This document shows positions 36,794-47,561 of a stretch of 64,000 bases of DNA, in pieces. How positions within the stretch are numbered: the first letter of the stretch is position 1; each line of letters opens with the position of its first letter. The notes under the pieces were generated by a model. That model was not told the DNA's origin, searched no databases, and saw nothing but the letters and a program-made list of their open reading frames with translations. Both the position numbers and the translations under genes were made by a program. Origin of the DNA: Dipteronia dyeriana (taxonomy: Eukaryota > Streptophyta > Magnoliopsida > Sapindales > Sapindaceae); contig CM065300.1 in NCBI GenBank assembly GCA_032871835.1, forward strand, positions 3,663,768 to 3,727,767. Reading direction: 5' to 3'.

Positions 36794-39590
36794 ATGGATC
36801 GGGTTAGATTAGTAATATCTTACAACGGTCGATCGGAGCAATTACCTGATGGAAGTCAGAGGTTTCTTGGTTCCGATAACCAAGGAATGTATGTGTCCAG
36901 AAATGTGTCCAGAAATATGACTTACGAAGAGCTGGTGTCGATCGTACTAACCGTTGTGAAGTACGATGTGAACAAATAAATTGTTGATCTACAATCTATA
37001 TCAATCGTTCCCGGGACCACATGTCGCACATTTGTAAGAAATGACGGCGATGTTTTGTTTATGCTAGGGGAAGATATGGTAATCCCTCAAGTATGTGTCA
37101 GTTTAATTGAGAGGGCTGCAGGAGGTGTCATCGGTGAAGAAATTCTTCCTCATGATAACACCCAACAATTTTGATCTTCAGGCGGAAGCAACCAGTTGTT
37201 CACAGAAAGAAGTGGGATTGACTGTAGAGAAAACCTATGTGGTGTCCCACCGGAAGTAGCCGACCATGGTGATATAGTTGGAGCTCAATTGGATGATGCT
37301 TTCGGTTGTCATATTGAAATGAATGTTGGGCAGTACAACCATCAATACAATGAGATCTACAATGACATGAACAATGACCGGAACAATGAACCTCATAACT
37401 TACCAATCCATGAGGTGGCTAATGAGCTAAATTTGCATCCGGTACATAATGTAGCGAACAATGAGGAAGATGAAGAACCGTTCGAAACGGAAAGATGTGC
37501 AAGACGTGTACACAGATGTAGTTCCACTGTAGTACATATAGCTGGGACATCTGAGGTCCTGCCTGATGTAACTCCAGCTGATTCTGAGAATGCCAGAACG
37601 TGGGTTATTCCAGGAGCAGAATCATACTCGTTTGGTATGGGTGGAAGCAGGAACTTGGTAGAAGATGAACCTACCAGCATGATATATAAAGGTCAATTTT
37701 TTCCTACTAAAAAGGATTTGAAGAGATTGGTTAGGCATTTTGCAATGCGGCACAACTACGAGTGGAAGGTGAAAAGGTCGAATAAGACAACATTACATCT
37801 GGTTTATTTGATGGACAACTGTACGTGGAAGTTAAGAGCGGTTAGGAGAGATGAAGCGGCATACTTTCAAGTAAGAAGTTTTATCAACGAACACACTTTT
37901 CCGTTGGAGGAGATTCACCGCCGCCATCGACAAGCTAGTGCAGTCATAATTGGAGAAGTGGTTGCACCTAGATTGCAGCAACAGGATGGTCGACTAATGC
38001 GTCCGAATGACATAATCGCCAACATGAAAACAATGTATGGCATCCAAATAATGTACAGTAAGGCACATCAAGCTCTTGATTATGCATTGTCACTGACCTA
38101 TGGAACGCATGAGGAAAGCTTCCAACTGCTGCCATCATTCGGTTACGTGTTGGAACAATAAAATCCCGAAACAATTACTGACTTACAGTGCGATGAAAAT
38201 GGTAAATTCCTATACTTTTTCATGTCGTTGGGTGCCTCAGTCAGAGGATTCCAGGGGTGTATGCGTCCAGTTATTGTCGTTGATGGTACCCATTTAAAGG
38301 GTAGATTCGGGGGCACAATGTTTGTTGCAACTGCACAAGATGGGAATGAACAGGTTTATCCAATTGCTTTTGGGTACGGTGACTCGGAAAACAACCTATC
38401 ATGGGAGTGGTTTTTTGATTGCTTGAAAGGTGCTCTTGGCCATATAGATGATTTGGTTTTCATTTCTGATCGACATGCAAGCATTGAAGCAGGGATTTCT
38501 AAAGTGTTCCCTTATGCCACTCATACCATATGTTGCTGGCACTTTTATGAAAATATTAAAAAAAGATATCATAGAAAGGATGTTGCCACAATAATGGATA
38601 AAGCAACCCGAGTGTACACCGAGTTGCAATATAACCGGCACATGGAAGAGTTACGCAACTTACACTCGAATGCATATGAATATGTAATTGATGTCGGTCC
38701 ACAGAAGTGGTCCCGAGTTCACTGCCCCGACATAAGGTATAGGGTCATTACAACAAATGCTGCAGAATGCATAAACTCATGCCTTAAATTTGCACGGCAA
38801 CTGCCTAAGTTGACTTTGGCAGAGTTTATTAGGAATATGCTACAGCGTTGGTTTCATGATCGTCATAGAGCTGCACAATCCATGCGTCATCAGTTGACCG
38901 ACGCAGCACATCTTGTGATCCTGAAACGTGTAGAAAAGTGCAATTTTATGATCGTTAATCCAGTTGACTGGAACATATTTTCGGTGAAACGGGATGGAAA
39001 ACAGTGGACCGTTGACTTAGCCCGGAAGACCTGCATATGTAACAAATTCCAAATGGACCTTCTTCCATGTTCTCACGCTCTCGCTGCCGCAAGGTACATC
39101 ATACAATTTTGTGTACGGTTAATAGTACTTCAACATCATACAATTTTATCATCGTTTTCAATGTTTTTACAGGGACCGAAACATGGATTTCACATCCCTC
39201 TGTGCAGACTACTACAAGCGACAAACACTTATTGATGCGTACTCGGTACCTATTATGCCGGTTGGACATCCTTCCACTTGGATTGTGCCATCTGACCTCT
39301 CTGAGAGAGTTGTTTTGAATCCAATCTCCAGGAGACAAGCAGACCGCCCGAGAGAACATCCACACATAATTGTAGACGATGTCGACAACCAGGGCATAAT
39401 TCGAGGAGATATTCTAACCCAGCTTTTACTGATGAAGATCCGAGCAGATTCATTCCTGAGGAATACAAACGCAATTGTAGTATATGTCATACTGTTGGTC
39501 ACAACAGACAGACGTGCCCTACTAGAGACGGTGGGACCGTGGAATGAATTTAGGCGTTATCATGATGATATTGTTATAATTTGAACTCGT
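36794..39590 (+). pseudogene. mudrA transposase of MULE B, near-complete but with stops
   Basis: MURA-type transposase, which cuts and joins element ends in this superfamily. Exon 1 36794-39093, intron 39094-39172, exon 2 from 39173. Domains: PB1-like N terminus (MDRVRLVISYNG, TYEELVSIV), acidic Asn-rich linker, MuDR DNA-binding domain (YKGQFFPTKKDLKRLV, about 37685), MULE catalytic domain with Asp in VVDGTHLKG (about 38280) and ISDRHASIE (about 38465), then CCWHF, SWIM zinc finger (CICNKF...PCSHALAAA, about 39030-39090). Exon 2 should encode two CCHC knuckles but a frameshift near 39355 hides them. Stops in frame: TAA at 36977, TGA at about 37172, TAA at 38159. Each is a one-base change relative to the sister copies. 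It is convergent with the ULP gene. Confidence 0.9.
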
Positions 39591-39828
39591 ATGACTTGTT
39601 AAGTAACTGAAATGCAATTGTATTTAAATACTCTTGGTATATATAAAAATGTAAAAAAATTTGTACAAAAGAATTTCTAAATGTACAAAAGAATTTCTAA
39701 ATATACAAAAGAATTGGTAAACTACCGTAAAACTGTTGGTATATATACAAAAGAATTTGTAAATAAACAAAGTAATTGAAACATATAAAACTTAATTGGT
39801 ACGTATACACATGAATTACTACAGAAAT

Positions 39829-42800
39829 CTATACGGACCTGGAGTTTGCAAATATTTCAACCGCCATCTTCTCCCGAATGATCCCCATATCGTCTTCAGA
39901 CCAATCGAAATCTTTTTTGTTCGCCAGTATGTACTCGATCAATCTCAACGTGTGGGGACCACAGTTACCCCTGAAGTTGGATACATTAACAAGCGTTAAT
40001 AAAGCATTAGGTTTATACTAATGCAATCTTAAAGTGACTATTACGTAATGTCTTACGATTGCTTCTGCTGGGGGATATGTTTTTCAGAAACGACGGTGAC
40101 ATCAAAGGGCTTACTTGTCTTCTCAAATTTCAACAGTCCTGCCTCTCGTTTAGTATGAAACCCGGCCTAATGCAACATCGAGGGCACAAAGTAGCGCAAC
40201 GGGGCTACTTGCTGCTTTCGGATATGAGGTTTGACCTCCTGTCTCCAGGGGTCGACTATGAACAGCTTCCAGCAACTGAGGTCCACAGTCACCAGCAGCC
40301 AATGTTGGCGCCCAATGTTGCACGGTATTAGGACCTGGAAACATCAACAACAGGTGTTAGGATGTACAAAGCCAATTATATATACAATTGCAAACCATGT
40401 CAAGTAACACTTACAATGTCAACCTCGTGCCACGGATGGCATCCAATCGGGGCACCCCCAATGACCGTTGTGAGGTCGTCATCCTTCCACCAAGACCTCA
40501 ACACATTCCAACGGCTCGGGGAGATCTGCCCGTGAGAATTGCGAGGCATCATTTTCCTGTACTGGTGCTCTAGAAAGGACTGCAGAAACAATTGTATTTA
40601 AATTAATTTTTGTTTTCCATACACACATAAAACAACGCGTTATCATTATTTATTTTAGTACTTACAAAGAATTGAGAGTCCAATAGTTAACCGTTTGACT
40701 ATACACATTCGGAAATGCCCGTTGACGCTTCCGAAGAATATGGAGATACGCGTCCATATGCTGGGAATATAAACACGTTAAGAAATGTTAGGATGTTTAC
40801 ACTTCTAATACAAATACTGAATCAAGATTTACTCTCCCACAAACATGATCATCAACATCCATGAAGTTGGTCTGCAACTGATGGAACCATGCAGCATCAA
40901 CCGGCTCCAGCAAATCAACATCACGTCTGCACAACATCTACACTTTCATATAATGCATTACAAGAAATTCGGACACCTAAATAAAAATGAAATTTACTTA
41001 CAGTTCCCCGTTTACGTTCCTCTTGTAGGCTCGGTACGCCTTCAACTAGGTATCGTCCACCAGTTCCTGGGGATTAAATACGTGCTCAAGTCCCTCTAGT
41101 ATTACCCTAGCCCTCTTAGGTCAGCACGGATCTATGTACGGGATAACCAACTGCCAACCGTGATTCAGTACACGTCTGTGCTGTCGAACTCCCTCCGCCG
41201 GGGTTTGCTAAGATGAGGACGGGGGAGCCTGCTGCTCGCTAGGAGGTGGAGGGGGAGCCCACTGCTTGCTAGGAGGTGGCTGGGGAGCCTGCTGCTCTGA
41301 CGGAGGTAGAGGGAGAGCCTGCTTCTCACTATGAGGTGGCGGGAGAGCCTGCGAATCGCTCTGAGCGGGAGGGGGGGTGGCTGCACTCTCAGATGGGGAG
41401 CGGGAGACTAAGCCCCACTATACAAAAATGCTCCTCCGGTATGTGAATCCTCTGTACGGGTCCTGAAGCCCTGAAGGCCCCCGATCAATGCAAGCAACTC
41501 CCTATGTTGTTGCTATCGATCCTCCCCGCTCTTCCGGAAAAAATTGAGCAAATCCCGGTGCTATTGTTGTCGATCCTACTCACTCTTCCGGAGGGCTTCA
41601 CTCAAATCCCGGTGCTCTTGTTTTCGATCCTCCTCACTCTTCCGGAGGGCTTCACGTAACTCCTTCAAGTTATGTTCTAAACGGGCCTGAAATCATGCAA
41701 CTTTGTTAATATGAAAAAAATCAACAACTGTTGTTAATGAAAATAAAACTACCATCTCAACTTACCTCCCCATCAAGTTGAATGCCAGCACGGGAATCCC
41801 CGGTAGCGAAACCAGTTCCTCGGGTGGTAAACCGAACCTGCCTCACTCGCCGAGGAGACGGCTGAGATTCGCCAGTGTCCATGCCTATGAAATTTGGACC
41901 TGCAGGGTCTGAAGGCTCCGTCTCAGTACACCTCCCACCCTCACCCTCCTCCTCGGGACGAACTGCACTTGTAGTCGGCTCAGGGACAGTAGGAAGGTGA
42001 ACCTTGTCGTCCTGCACATACGGGCTCCCCCCTTCACGTAGGCCTGCAAAGTACGGGGCCACCACCTCAGCTGCTGTGGGCACGATTTCCGTGCTCGCAG
42101 ACATCTAAAACCGTAGTTAGATGAATTTCATTGTTACTTATCGTAAGTAATATAAACTACTGACTTAATAAAAAAAATTACCCTAGCACTAAAAATATTC
42201 TCCAGCTTCTTCCCTCTAGGTTGTTTGGTCAACTCCCACTTCAACAACCGATGGGAAATGTCTGTAACCCTCCGAGTCCCGAAAACCTCGGCCAGTTTAG
42301 GGATCACCTCAAAAGCAAATATTTGCATTAAAGATACGTACAGTTATAATCCAAAACAATTTTGGATGAAAAATTAAATGTACATGTTGGAATTAAAATT
42401 TCTTACCAAAAGGGCGTGTGATAGACCGTAGATGTTGTACCCCTCCACGGAATGTCCAACATCGCCCTGTGACTGTTGTCGTCTCACGACGTCGCGGTAA
42501 GGCATTGTTGAATGAAAATATAGAATGCCTACAGACGTGGGCACCCCACGGGAACGCATCAAAGGCATTGAGGTCCTCTACCAACCAAAACTGCCAAACT
42601 GGAATCTTCAATCTCTCGTCCGCCCCTATCAGTATCCAGTTCAACATGTAAATGATGAACAACTTCACAGCATCGTACGCCTTTTCAAACTCTTCCTGGG
42701 TAAGAACAACCCTCAAGTCATCCAACGATACCTCATCATGTGCAGGAAAATACCGTTCATGTATGCCATTCTTAACTGCAACATACATACTCGTGTCCGG

Positions 42801-43154
42801 TATGACTCCAAAACGTAATCCGGTGATGAGGCTAAATTCCACCTTCGAAAACCTCACCACATGGTTCCCTAACAAGAACCGTATCTCATCTGTCGGCCCG
42901 TCATGGTCTAACTCCCGCAACAGCAGCTGATGAATAACACCACCAGAAAACTTCAGCTCCCGGTGCATCGACATGAAATGCCCGAAACAAGAGGCCATGA
43001 ACCGACTCCGACCCTGAGCAGCAAACTCTTCAGGGACCTGATTCAGTGCATCGTCTATACCGGCGAGGGATTCAAAATGGTCGTGTCGGGTCAATTTTCC
43101 CTTGAACCAATCTCCCTCTGCAGTTTTAAGCATTTCCTTCATACTGCTCGTCAT
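39829..43154 (-). pseudogene. ULP-type C48 protease-like gene of MULE B
   Basis: Multi-exon gene starting at ATG 43154 directly after a TTGCAG acceptor. Exon 1 (to about 42400) is a DUF1985 domain (GDWFKGKLTRHDHFESLAGI, RFSKVEFSLITGLRFG, AFPWGAHV) with one frameshift near 42490. Later exons give KLAEVFGTRRVTD and KWELTKQPRGKK (about 42188-42320), an acidic linker (41762-42104), a coiled-coil-like repeat of KSEEDRQQQHRDL type with stops (about 41450-41690) and a Pro-rich part. The protease core has His in GRQHWLLVTVDL (about 40303), Asp in VDPW, Gln in PQQKQS and Cys in GNCGPHTLRLIEY (about 39970). It stops TAG at 39829-39831. The C48 residues are all present although other exons are broken. 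Substrate unknown. Confidence 0.85.
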
Positions 43155-44350
43155 CTGCAATGTCACAGAAACAGTACATCAGTAAACTGCACAAAAATTA
43201 TAAAATATTCTCGATCGTTTGAAACAAATTCTCGATACTTTAAAAATATTCTCGATCCTTTGAAAAAGATCTCGAATTTGTAAAAAGTTCTCGATCCTTT
43301 GCAAATAGGCTCGATCCTTTGTAAATAGTCTCGATCCTTTGTAAATAGTCTCGATCCTTTCTAAAACCTCTCGATTCATTGAAAAAACTTCACGATCATT
43401 TAAAAACGTTCTCGATTTGTTTATAAAGTTCTCGATCCTTTGCAAATAGGCTCGATCCTTTGAAATTAGTCTCGATCATTTGTAAAACCTCTCGATTCAT
43501 TGAAAAAACTTCACGATCATTTTAAAAAGTTCTCGATTTTTTTCAAAACTTCTCGATCCTTTGCAAATAAGCTCGATCATTTCAAATTAGTCTCGATCCT
43601 TTGTAAAACCTCTCGATTCATTGAAAAAACTTCACAATCATTTGAAAATGTTCTCGACCCTTTGAAAAACATTCTTGATCGTTATAAAATATTCTCGATC
43701 CTTTGAAAAACCTCTCGACCCTTTGAAAAACCTCTCGACCCTTTGAAAAATGTTCTCGATCAATTTAAAAAATCTCGACCCTTTCAAAATATTCTCGAAG
43801 CTTTGAAAATTGTCTCGAGCCTTTGATAAACCTCTCGATTCTTTGAAAACATTCTCAATCTTTTGAAAATATTCTCGACACTTTCACAAAACTCTCGATT
43901 CTTTGAATAATCTTCTCGATTATTAGAAAAATCTTCTCGATTCGACCATTTTATAAAATCTCGATCCTTTGAAAAACAATCTCGATCATTATCATAATAT
44001 TCTCGATCGTTTTCAAAAATTCTCGAACCTTTCATAATAGTCTCGATCATTTGAAAAACCTCTCGATTCTATGAAAAATATTCTCGATCATTTAACAAAA
44101 GCTCGATCACTTTGAAAAACCTCTCGATTCTTTCTAAAAAAATTCCTCGATCTCGCTTGAAATATTCTCAATTTATTTTTTTTTCAAAACAAAAAATCCT
44201 CGATACCAGAATATTGAACCTCATTTCAAACTCAAACCAAAACCACAACCACTGGCAACCCTAATCTACAATTTCTTACAACAGAACAAGTCTGAAATGC
44301 AATTATAAGTTATGAACAACAAATCGATACATAAAACAAACTCAACTTAC
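43155..44350 (-). other. Putative 5'-UTR intron of MULE B ULP
   Basis: On the minus strand a donor GACAAAG|GTAAGTTG (exon edge 44351) and the acceptor TTGCAG adjoining the ATG at 43154. MULE C has the same GACAAAG|GTAAGATT context, so the donor is conserved. The intron is about 1.2 kb, mostly minisatellite (43205-44170). Confidence 0.75.
43205..44170. repeat. Minisatellite upstream of MULE B ULP
   Basis: Units of about 17-21 bp on CTCGATCCTTTGAAAAAC. From 43276 to 43650 a higher-order unit of about 150-170 bp (GCAAATAGGCTCGATCC, AAAACCTCTCGATTCATTG, AACTTCACGATCAT) is repeated about three times. Confidence 0.92.
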
Positions 44351-44530
44351 CTTTGTCACTCGCTACGAAATGTACCGTATTCCCGTTCCGGTCAATAAGC
44401 TGTCGATTTTCTCACCGTCGATTTCATTGTCGTCGGTTTCTTTCTCACTGTTGCTTTTCTCATAAACACAAAACGACAAATTTTCTCTCTTTTTCAATTT
44501 TGTGGGGGTATTCTCGTCTGTTTAGTTTAA

Positions 44531-44614
44531 ATGGTGTCTTTTAAACTTACATTATTAAACTTGTGACATTTGCACAACACCCCTCTCAAATAGTAACATT
44601 TATTTATCGAGCCC
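44531..44614. repeat. MULE B right terminal inverted repeat
   Basis: Reads GGTGTCTTTTAAACTTACAT, then TGCACAACACCCCTC, and ends TTTATCGAGCCC. Read from the other strand it aligns with the left end of B and very closely with the left ends of C and D. Confidence 0.85.
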
Positions 44615-45164
44615 TTGGTAAAATAGAGTTTTTGAAAAAATATATATAATTGTTTGGTTTGTAGACTTTTTAAAAAAAAATGTCTATTTGGAGAAGTATC
44701 TTCCCATGAGCTTTTATCTAGTAGAGGTTTAGTGCTCGTTTGATTGAGCTTTCTACTAGCTTAAAAGGTCTATGAACGTCTATTTGGATTTTTTAGAGTT
44801 GTTTGGTTGGACTTTTAAGAATGTCTATTTTTAATTGAATAGATGCTAGTAGAGTTTAAACCTCTACTAGACAAAAGCTCATGAGGAGGTACTTTTCGAA
44901 ATAGAACATTTAAAAAAAAAATCTACCAAACAAACAATTATACATATTTTAAAAAAAATTCTATTTCTAATAGATCTACTATAAGTAGATCTTTTACCAA
45001 TAGAGGTTTTTCAAAACCTCAACCAAACAAACTCTTAAACTCTACTAGTCTCTACTCACTTAAAAATAGACATTCTTAAAAGTCCAACCAAACAACTTTA
45101 AAAAATTTAAATAGATGTTCGTAGACTTTTTGAACCAATAGAAAGCTCAACCAAACGAGTACTT

Positions 45165-45571
45165 AAACCTTTAACTTTTGTATGATATTTGAATTGAAAT
45201 TCAAAGACCAGTAACTATTAATGTAACTATTTCGTATGACTTCAAATCTAAGACATATTGGTGCTTATTACAACCTACACATTTGATCGTGGTGACAAAT
45301 TGTTCCTACTAATTTAAAAATTGTGTTGACTCTTGATATGTGCTTTTACAGAATATACGAAAGAACTGTATATATTATTAGTGTTGGAAACGTACATATA
45401 AAATATGAACTTTTATTGCTTGAACTGCTCTGTGAAGAAGCAAATTAAGCAAATTACAACACAATGAGACAATAACTAAATATTTTGGGAACATGGAAAA
45501 CAAACGGTCTTTGGTCTTCAGGTGACCTTATTCATAGAAAACAAACGGTCTTTGTACTAATGTTGTTGAAT
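45165..45571. repeat. Module 2, phylloplanin 3' flank resumed
   Basis: AAACCTTTAACTTTTGTATG continues the segment left at 35446. The stretch then matches 7260-7510 (GAACTTTTATTGCTTGAACT, ACAACACAATGAGA). No gene. Confidence 0.75.
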
Positions 45572-46182
45572 TCATGAGGCCTGGAATTGGAATCCAGAAG
45601 GACCGATGTTTGCGACGTTGAGGAGGCCGAGCAGAGTGTTTCCAATGAACTGTAAAGATGACTGCAGGACTCCGACAGAAGGCAACGTGGAGTTGCAGCT
45701 GGAGAGCGGCGTGTTGACCACCAGGTTGCAATTGGCCAGCAGTGAAGAGAGAATAACTTGAAGAGGGTCCAACACAATCGAAAACACTCCTGACCCGTTC
45801 GTTGTCGCACTGGAAACCACATTTCCAGCTCCACATTGCAATTGCACCAGAGCATCTGAAACAATATCATATTACATTTTCATGTGTTATATATGTTGCT
45901 TGTAATTGTAAGTAAACGGTTAATGAAATAATTAACAATTAATTAACGAATCAGGTGATATGAACTCTTACTAAAAGCACATATCGGTAACTTACTAGGG
46001 AAAACTGGGGTTGATGTGCCATTGACACCAATATTGCCATTGGAAGTGCAAAACAAAGTGCCTTGAATTCGGATCAAACCAAGAAGGCCACTTACTAGCC
46101 CCAGTTGTGCTTCAGCAATGGGAGTTACCATTAAAGCAATGAAGAGAGAAACAAAGAGAAGTGATTTCAAGTTCAAGGCCAT
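45572..46182 (-). CDS. Phylloplanin-like secreted protein 2
   Basis: Exon 1 46182-45996, intron 45995-45856 (GTAAGT donor, TTTCAG acceptor), exon 2 45855-45572. The split Asn codon gives FPNALVQLQCGAG. The product is 156 residues: signal peptide (MALNLKSLLFVSLFIALMVT, about residues 1-25), a short Leu/Gly-rich start of the mature protein (QLGLVSGLLGLIRIQG), NGNIGVNGTSTPVFPN, QLQCGAGNVVSSATTNGSG, and the Leu-rich C-terminal half with LSSCNSTLPSVG. Four cysteines are in the family positions. It fits the phylloplanin (pollen Ole e 1-like) family better than copy 1 and is the better candidate for a working gene. The protein would be secreted, in the family to the leaf surface. The TATA box is 53 bp upstream of the ATG. 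Confidence 0.9.
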
Positions 46183-46234
46183 TGCTTCAATTCAATGCAA
46201 GCTTGTTTTGTTGAGATACTTTCATGCAATGACT

Positions 46235-46242
46235 TATTTATA
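46235..46242 (-). promoter_or_regulatory. TATA box of phylloplanin-like 2
   Basis: TATAAATA on the minus strand at the same distance from the ATG as in copy 1. The surrounding promoter (46190-46345) is nearly identical to 8145-8310. Confidence 0.7.
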
Positions 46243-46244
46243 GG

Positions 46245-47085
46245 GCATTGAGTGGGCAAGTTGTAGTAGATTTTGATGACTTATTTGCACTGCTAGCTTT
46301 TTTTCCTTGTAAATAGGAGTCGGTACTTATAGGTCAGTCCCAGTAATTAAAATAAAAATTAAATTGCATATTGTCATTGATTGAATAAAAGAATTTCCTC
46401 TGTCTTGTTCTCATCAGAATCTAAGTTTGTCATATCAACTCATATGTGAAGAAGCTAGAAGCTGACCATGCCCACAACACTCAAATGGGGTTCACCTACA
46501 AGCCAAGACTTTAGGCTAAAAGCTTTTCGTTGTTTTTATTTCTGTGCTGCTGGCTTTGTATTGTACACACATAAATGGTGAAATTGCTGTACCATTTTAC
46601 AAGATTTTTGGATTTATTTTGATTTTGAAATCTCATCTTTATTCTTTAACATACTTGGAGGTATTATATATTAGTTTGGTCCATTGCTTAATTGCTCAAA
46701 TCGTTTACTAGCCTTTTTTCCAGTGAGAATTTTGCGCTCTTGTGACTGGAACTTGCCTCTGCTTGCTGCAACTGCAGACATGATAGCTTCGGATCTTGGG
46801 TTTTTACAGTGAACCACATTTTTCCTGGTGTTGATATTCAAACCGCGTATGTAATGTTTGATCTCATTAGGTCTCGACAGACTTCTAGGACTTCTTCCTC
46901 AAATATTATGATAAACGAGAGAAAAGCACCCCCATCGAATGGTTAATCTTTTTCTACCTAGATTTTTTTGAGTAGCAAACAGGTACACAGGCAAGGAAAA
47001 CCGAAAACGGTTACTGTAAAAGCTCTCAAATCTCCATTTATTTGCTATCTATAGTTACTTAATAGTGTGCACCTTTAATTGAATA
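46245..47085. repeat. Module 2, phylloplanin 5' flank
   Basis: Same sequence as 8205-9010 and 49479-50255 (AGAAGCTAGAAGCTGACC, TCGAATGGTTAATC). It is cut off at TTTAATTGAATA, where an LTR-like sequence begins. No gene. Confidence 0.8.
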
Positions 47086-47561
47086 TGTAAATATAATTCG
47101 ATATAATCAAAACGAATTCGGATTATTACCGTTCACCATACGAAAATCGGAATTCCAACGGAAGCGGGATCGAACACCTGGAACTGTATCACCTGTCGGA
47201 GGATGATCACGCGATCAGAAAGTCCCCTCTGATCACAATGCAATTTACCCACACTTTGATCGTAGATAGGAGAAAATTCTCTCATGATTTTCTCCACATC
47301 TCACTTGTGTTTTCTCTGTATAATGTTCTCTCACAATATTGATATACTTACACTTTGTGTTCTTTGCACCGAAAAATTCATATATGACAACACTCACATA
47401 TTTGTTGTCATTGCATGCATGCTAATATACCACACAACACTTCACGTACTGCACAGCCTAGCATTGTATAGACAATGCCTTCCCTTCCCATGCACATACA
47501 CAATAAATACACGTACACTCTGTTGTGTATTCTTACTATATTTCTCATTCAGTTTCTAACA
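47086..47561. mobile_element. LTR-like sequence, probably Copia type, minus strand
   Basis: A 476-bp stretch with TG...CA borders (plus strand TGTAAATATAATTCG ... CAGTTTCTAACA). On the minus strand it starts TGTTAGAAACTGAATGAG and includes TTTCGTATGGTGAACGG, a style common in plant Copia LTRs. The plus-strand flanks GAATA and CTGAT do not form a duplication. I found no partner LTR, primer-binding site or polyprotein. Confidence 0.45.

Larger units (their letters stand above)
35484..44614. mobile_element. MULE B, complete Ulp1-carrying Mutator-like element
   Basis: A 9,131-bp element with inverted termini and a 10-bp direct duplication TTGGTAAAAT at 35474-35483 and 44615-44624. The inverted arm A' of the foldback element gives a natural picture of the empty site (CCTCTATTGGTAAAAGATC on its reverse strand). 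Order: left terminus, mudrA first exon and donor, intron with minisatellite, mudrA (plus, 36794-39590), ULP (minus, 43154-39829), intron with minisatellite, ULP first exon, right terminus. Both genes carry stops or frameshifts, so it cannot move by itself as read here. Confidence 0.92.
35447..45164. mobile_element. Foldback (palindromic) element containing MULE B
   Basis: Non-coding element of about 580 bp once MULE B is removed: 35447-35483 joined to 44625-45164. It has four arms in the order A (35447-35483 plus 44625-44731), B (44732-44857), A' (44858-45035), B' (45036-45164), where A' and B' are inverted copies of A and B. Examples are TAGTAGAGGTTTA against AAACCTCTACTA and GTTTGGTTGGACTTTTAAGA against TCTTAAAAGTCCAACCAAAC. 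A' also has an insert containing GATCTACT.TAAGTAGATC. Target duplication is not resolved. Host module sequence flanks it. Confidence 0.75.
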
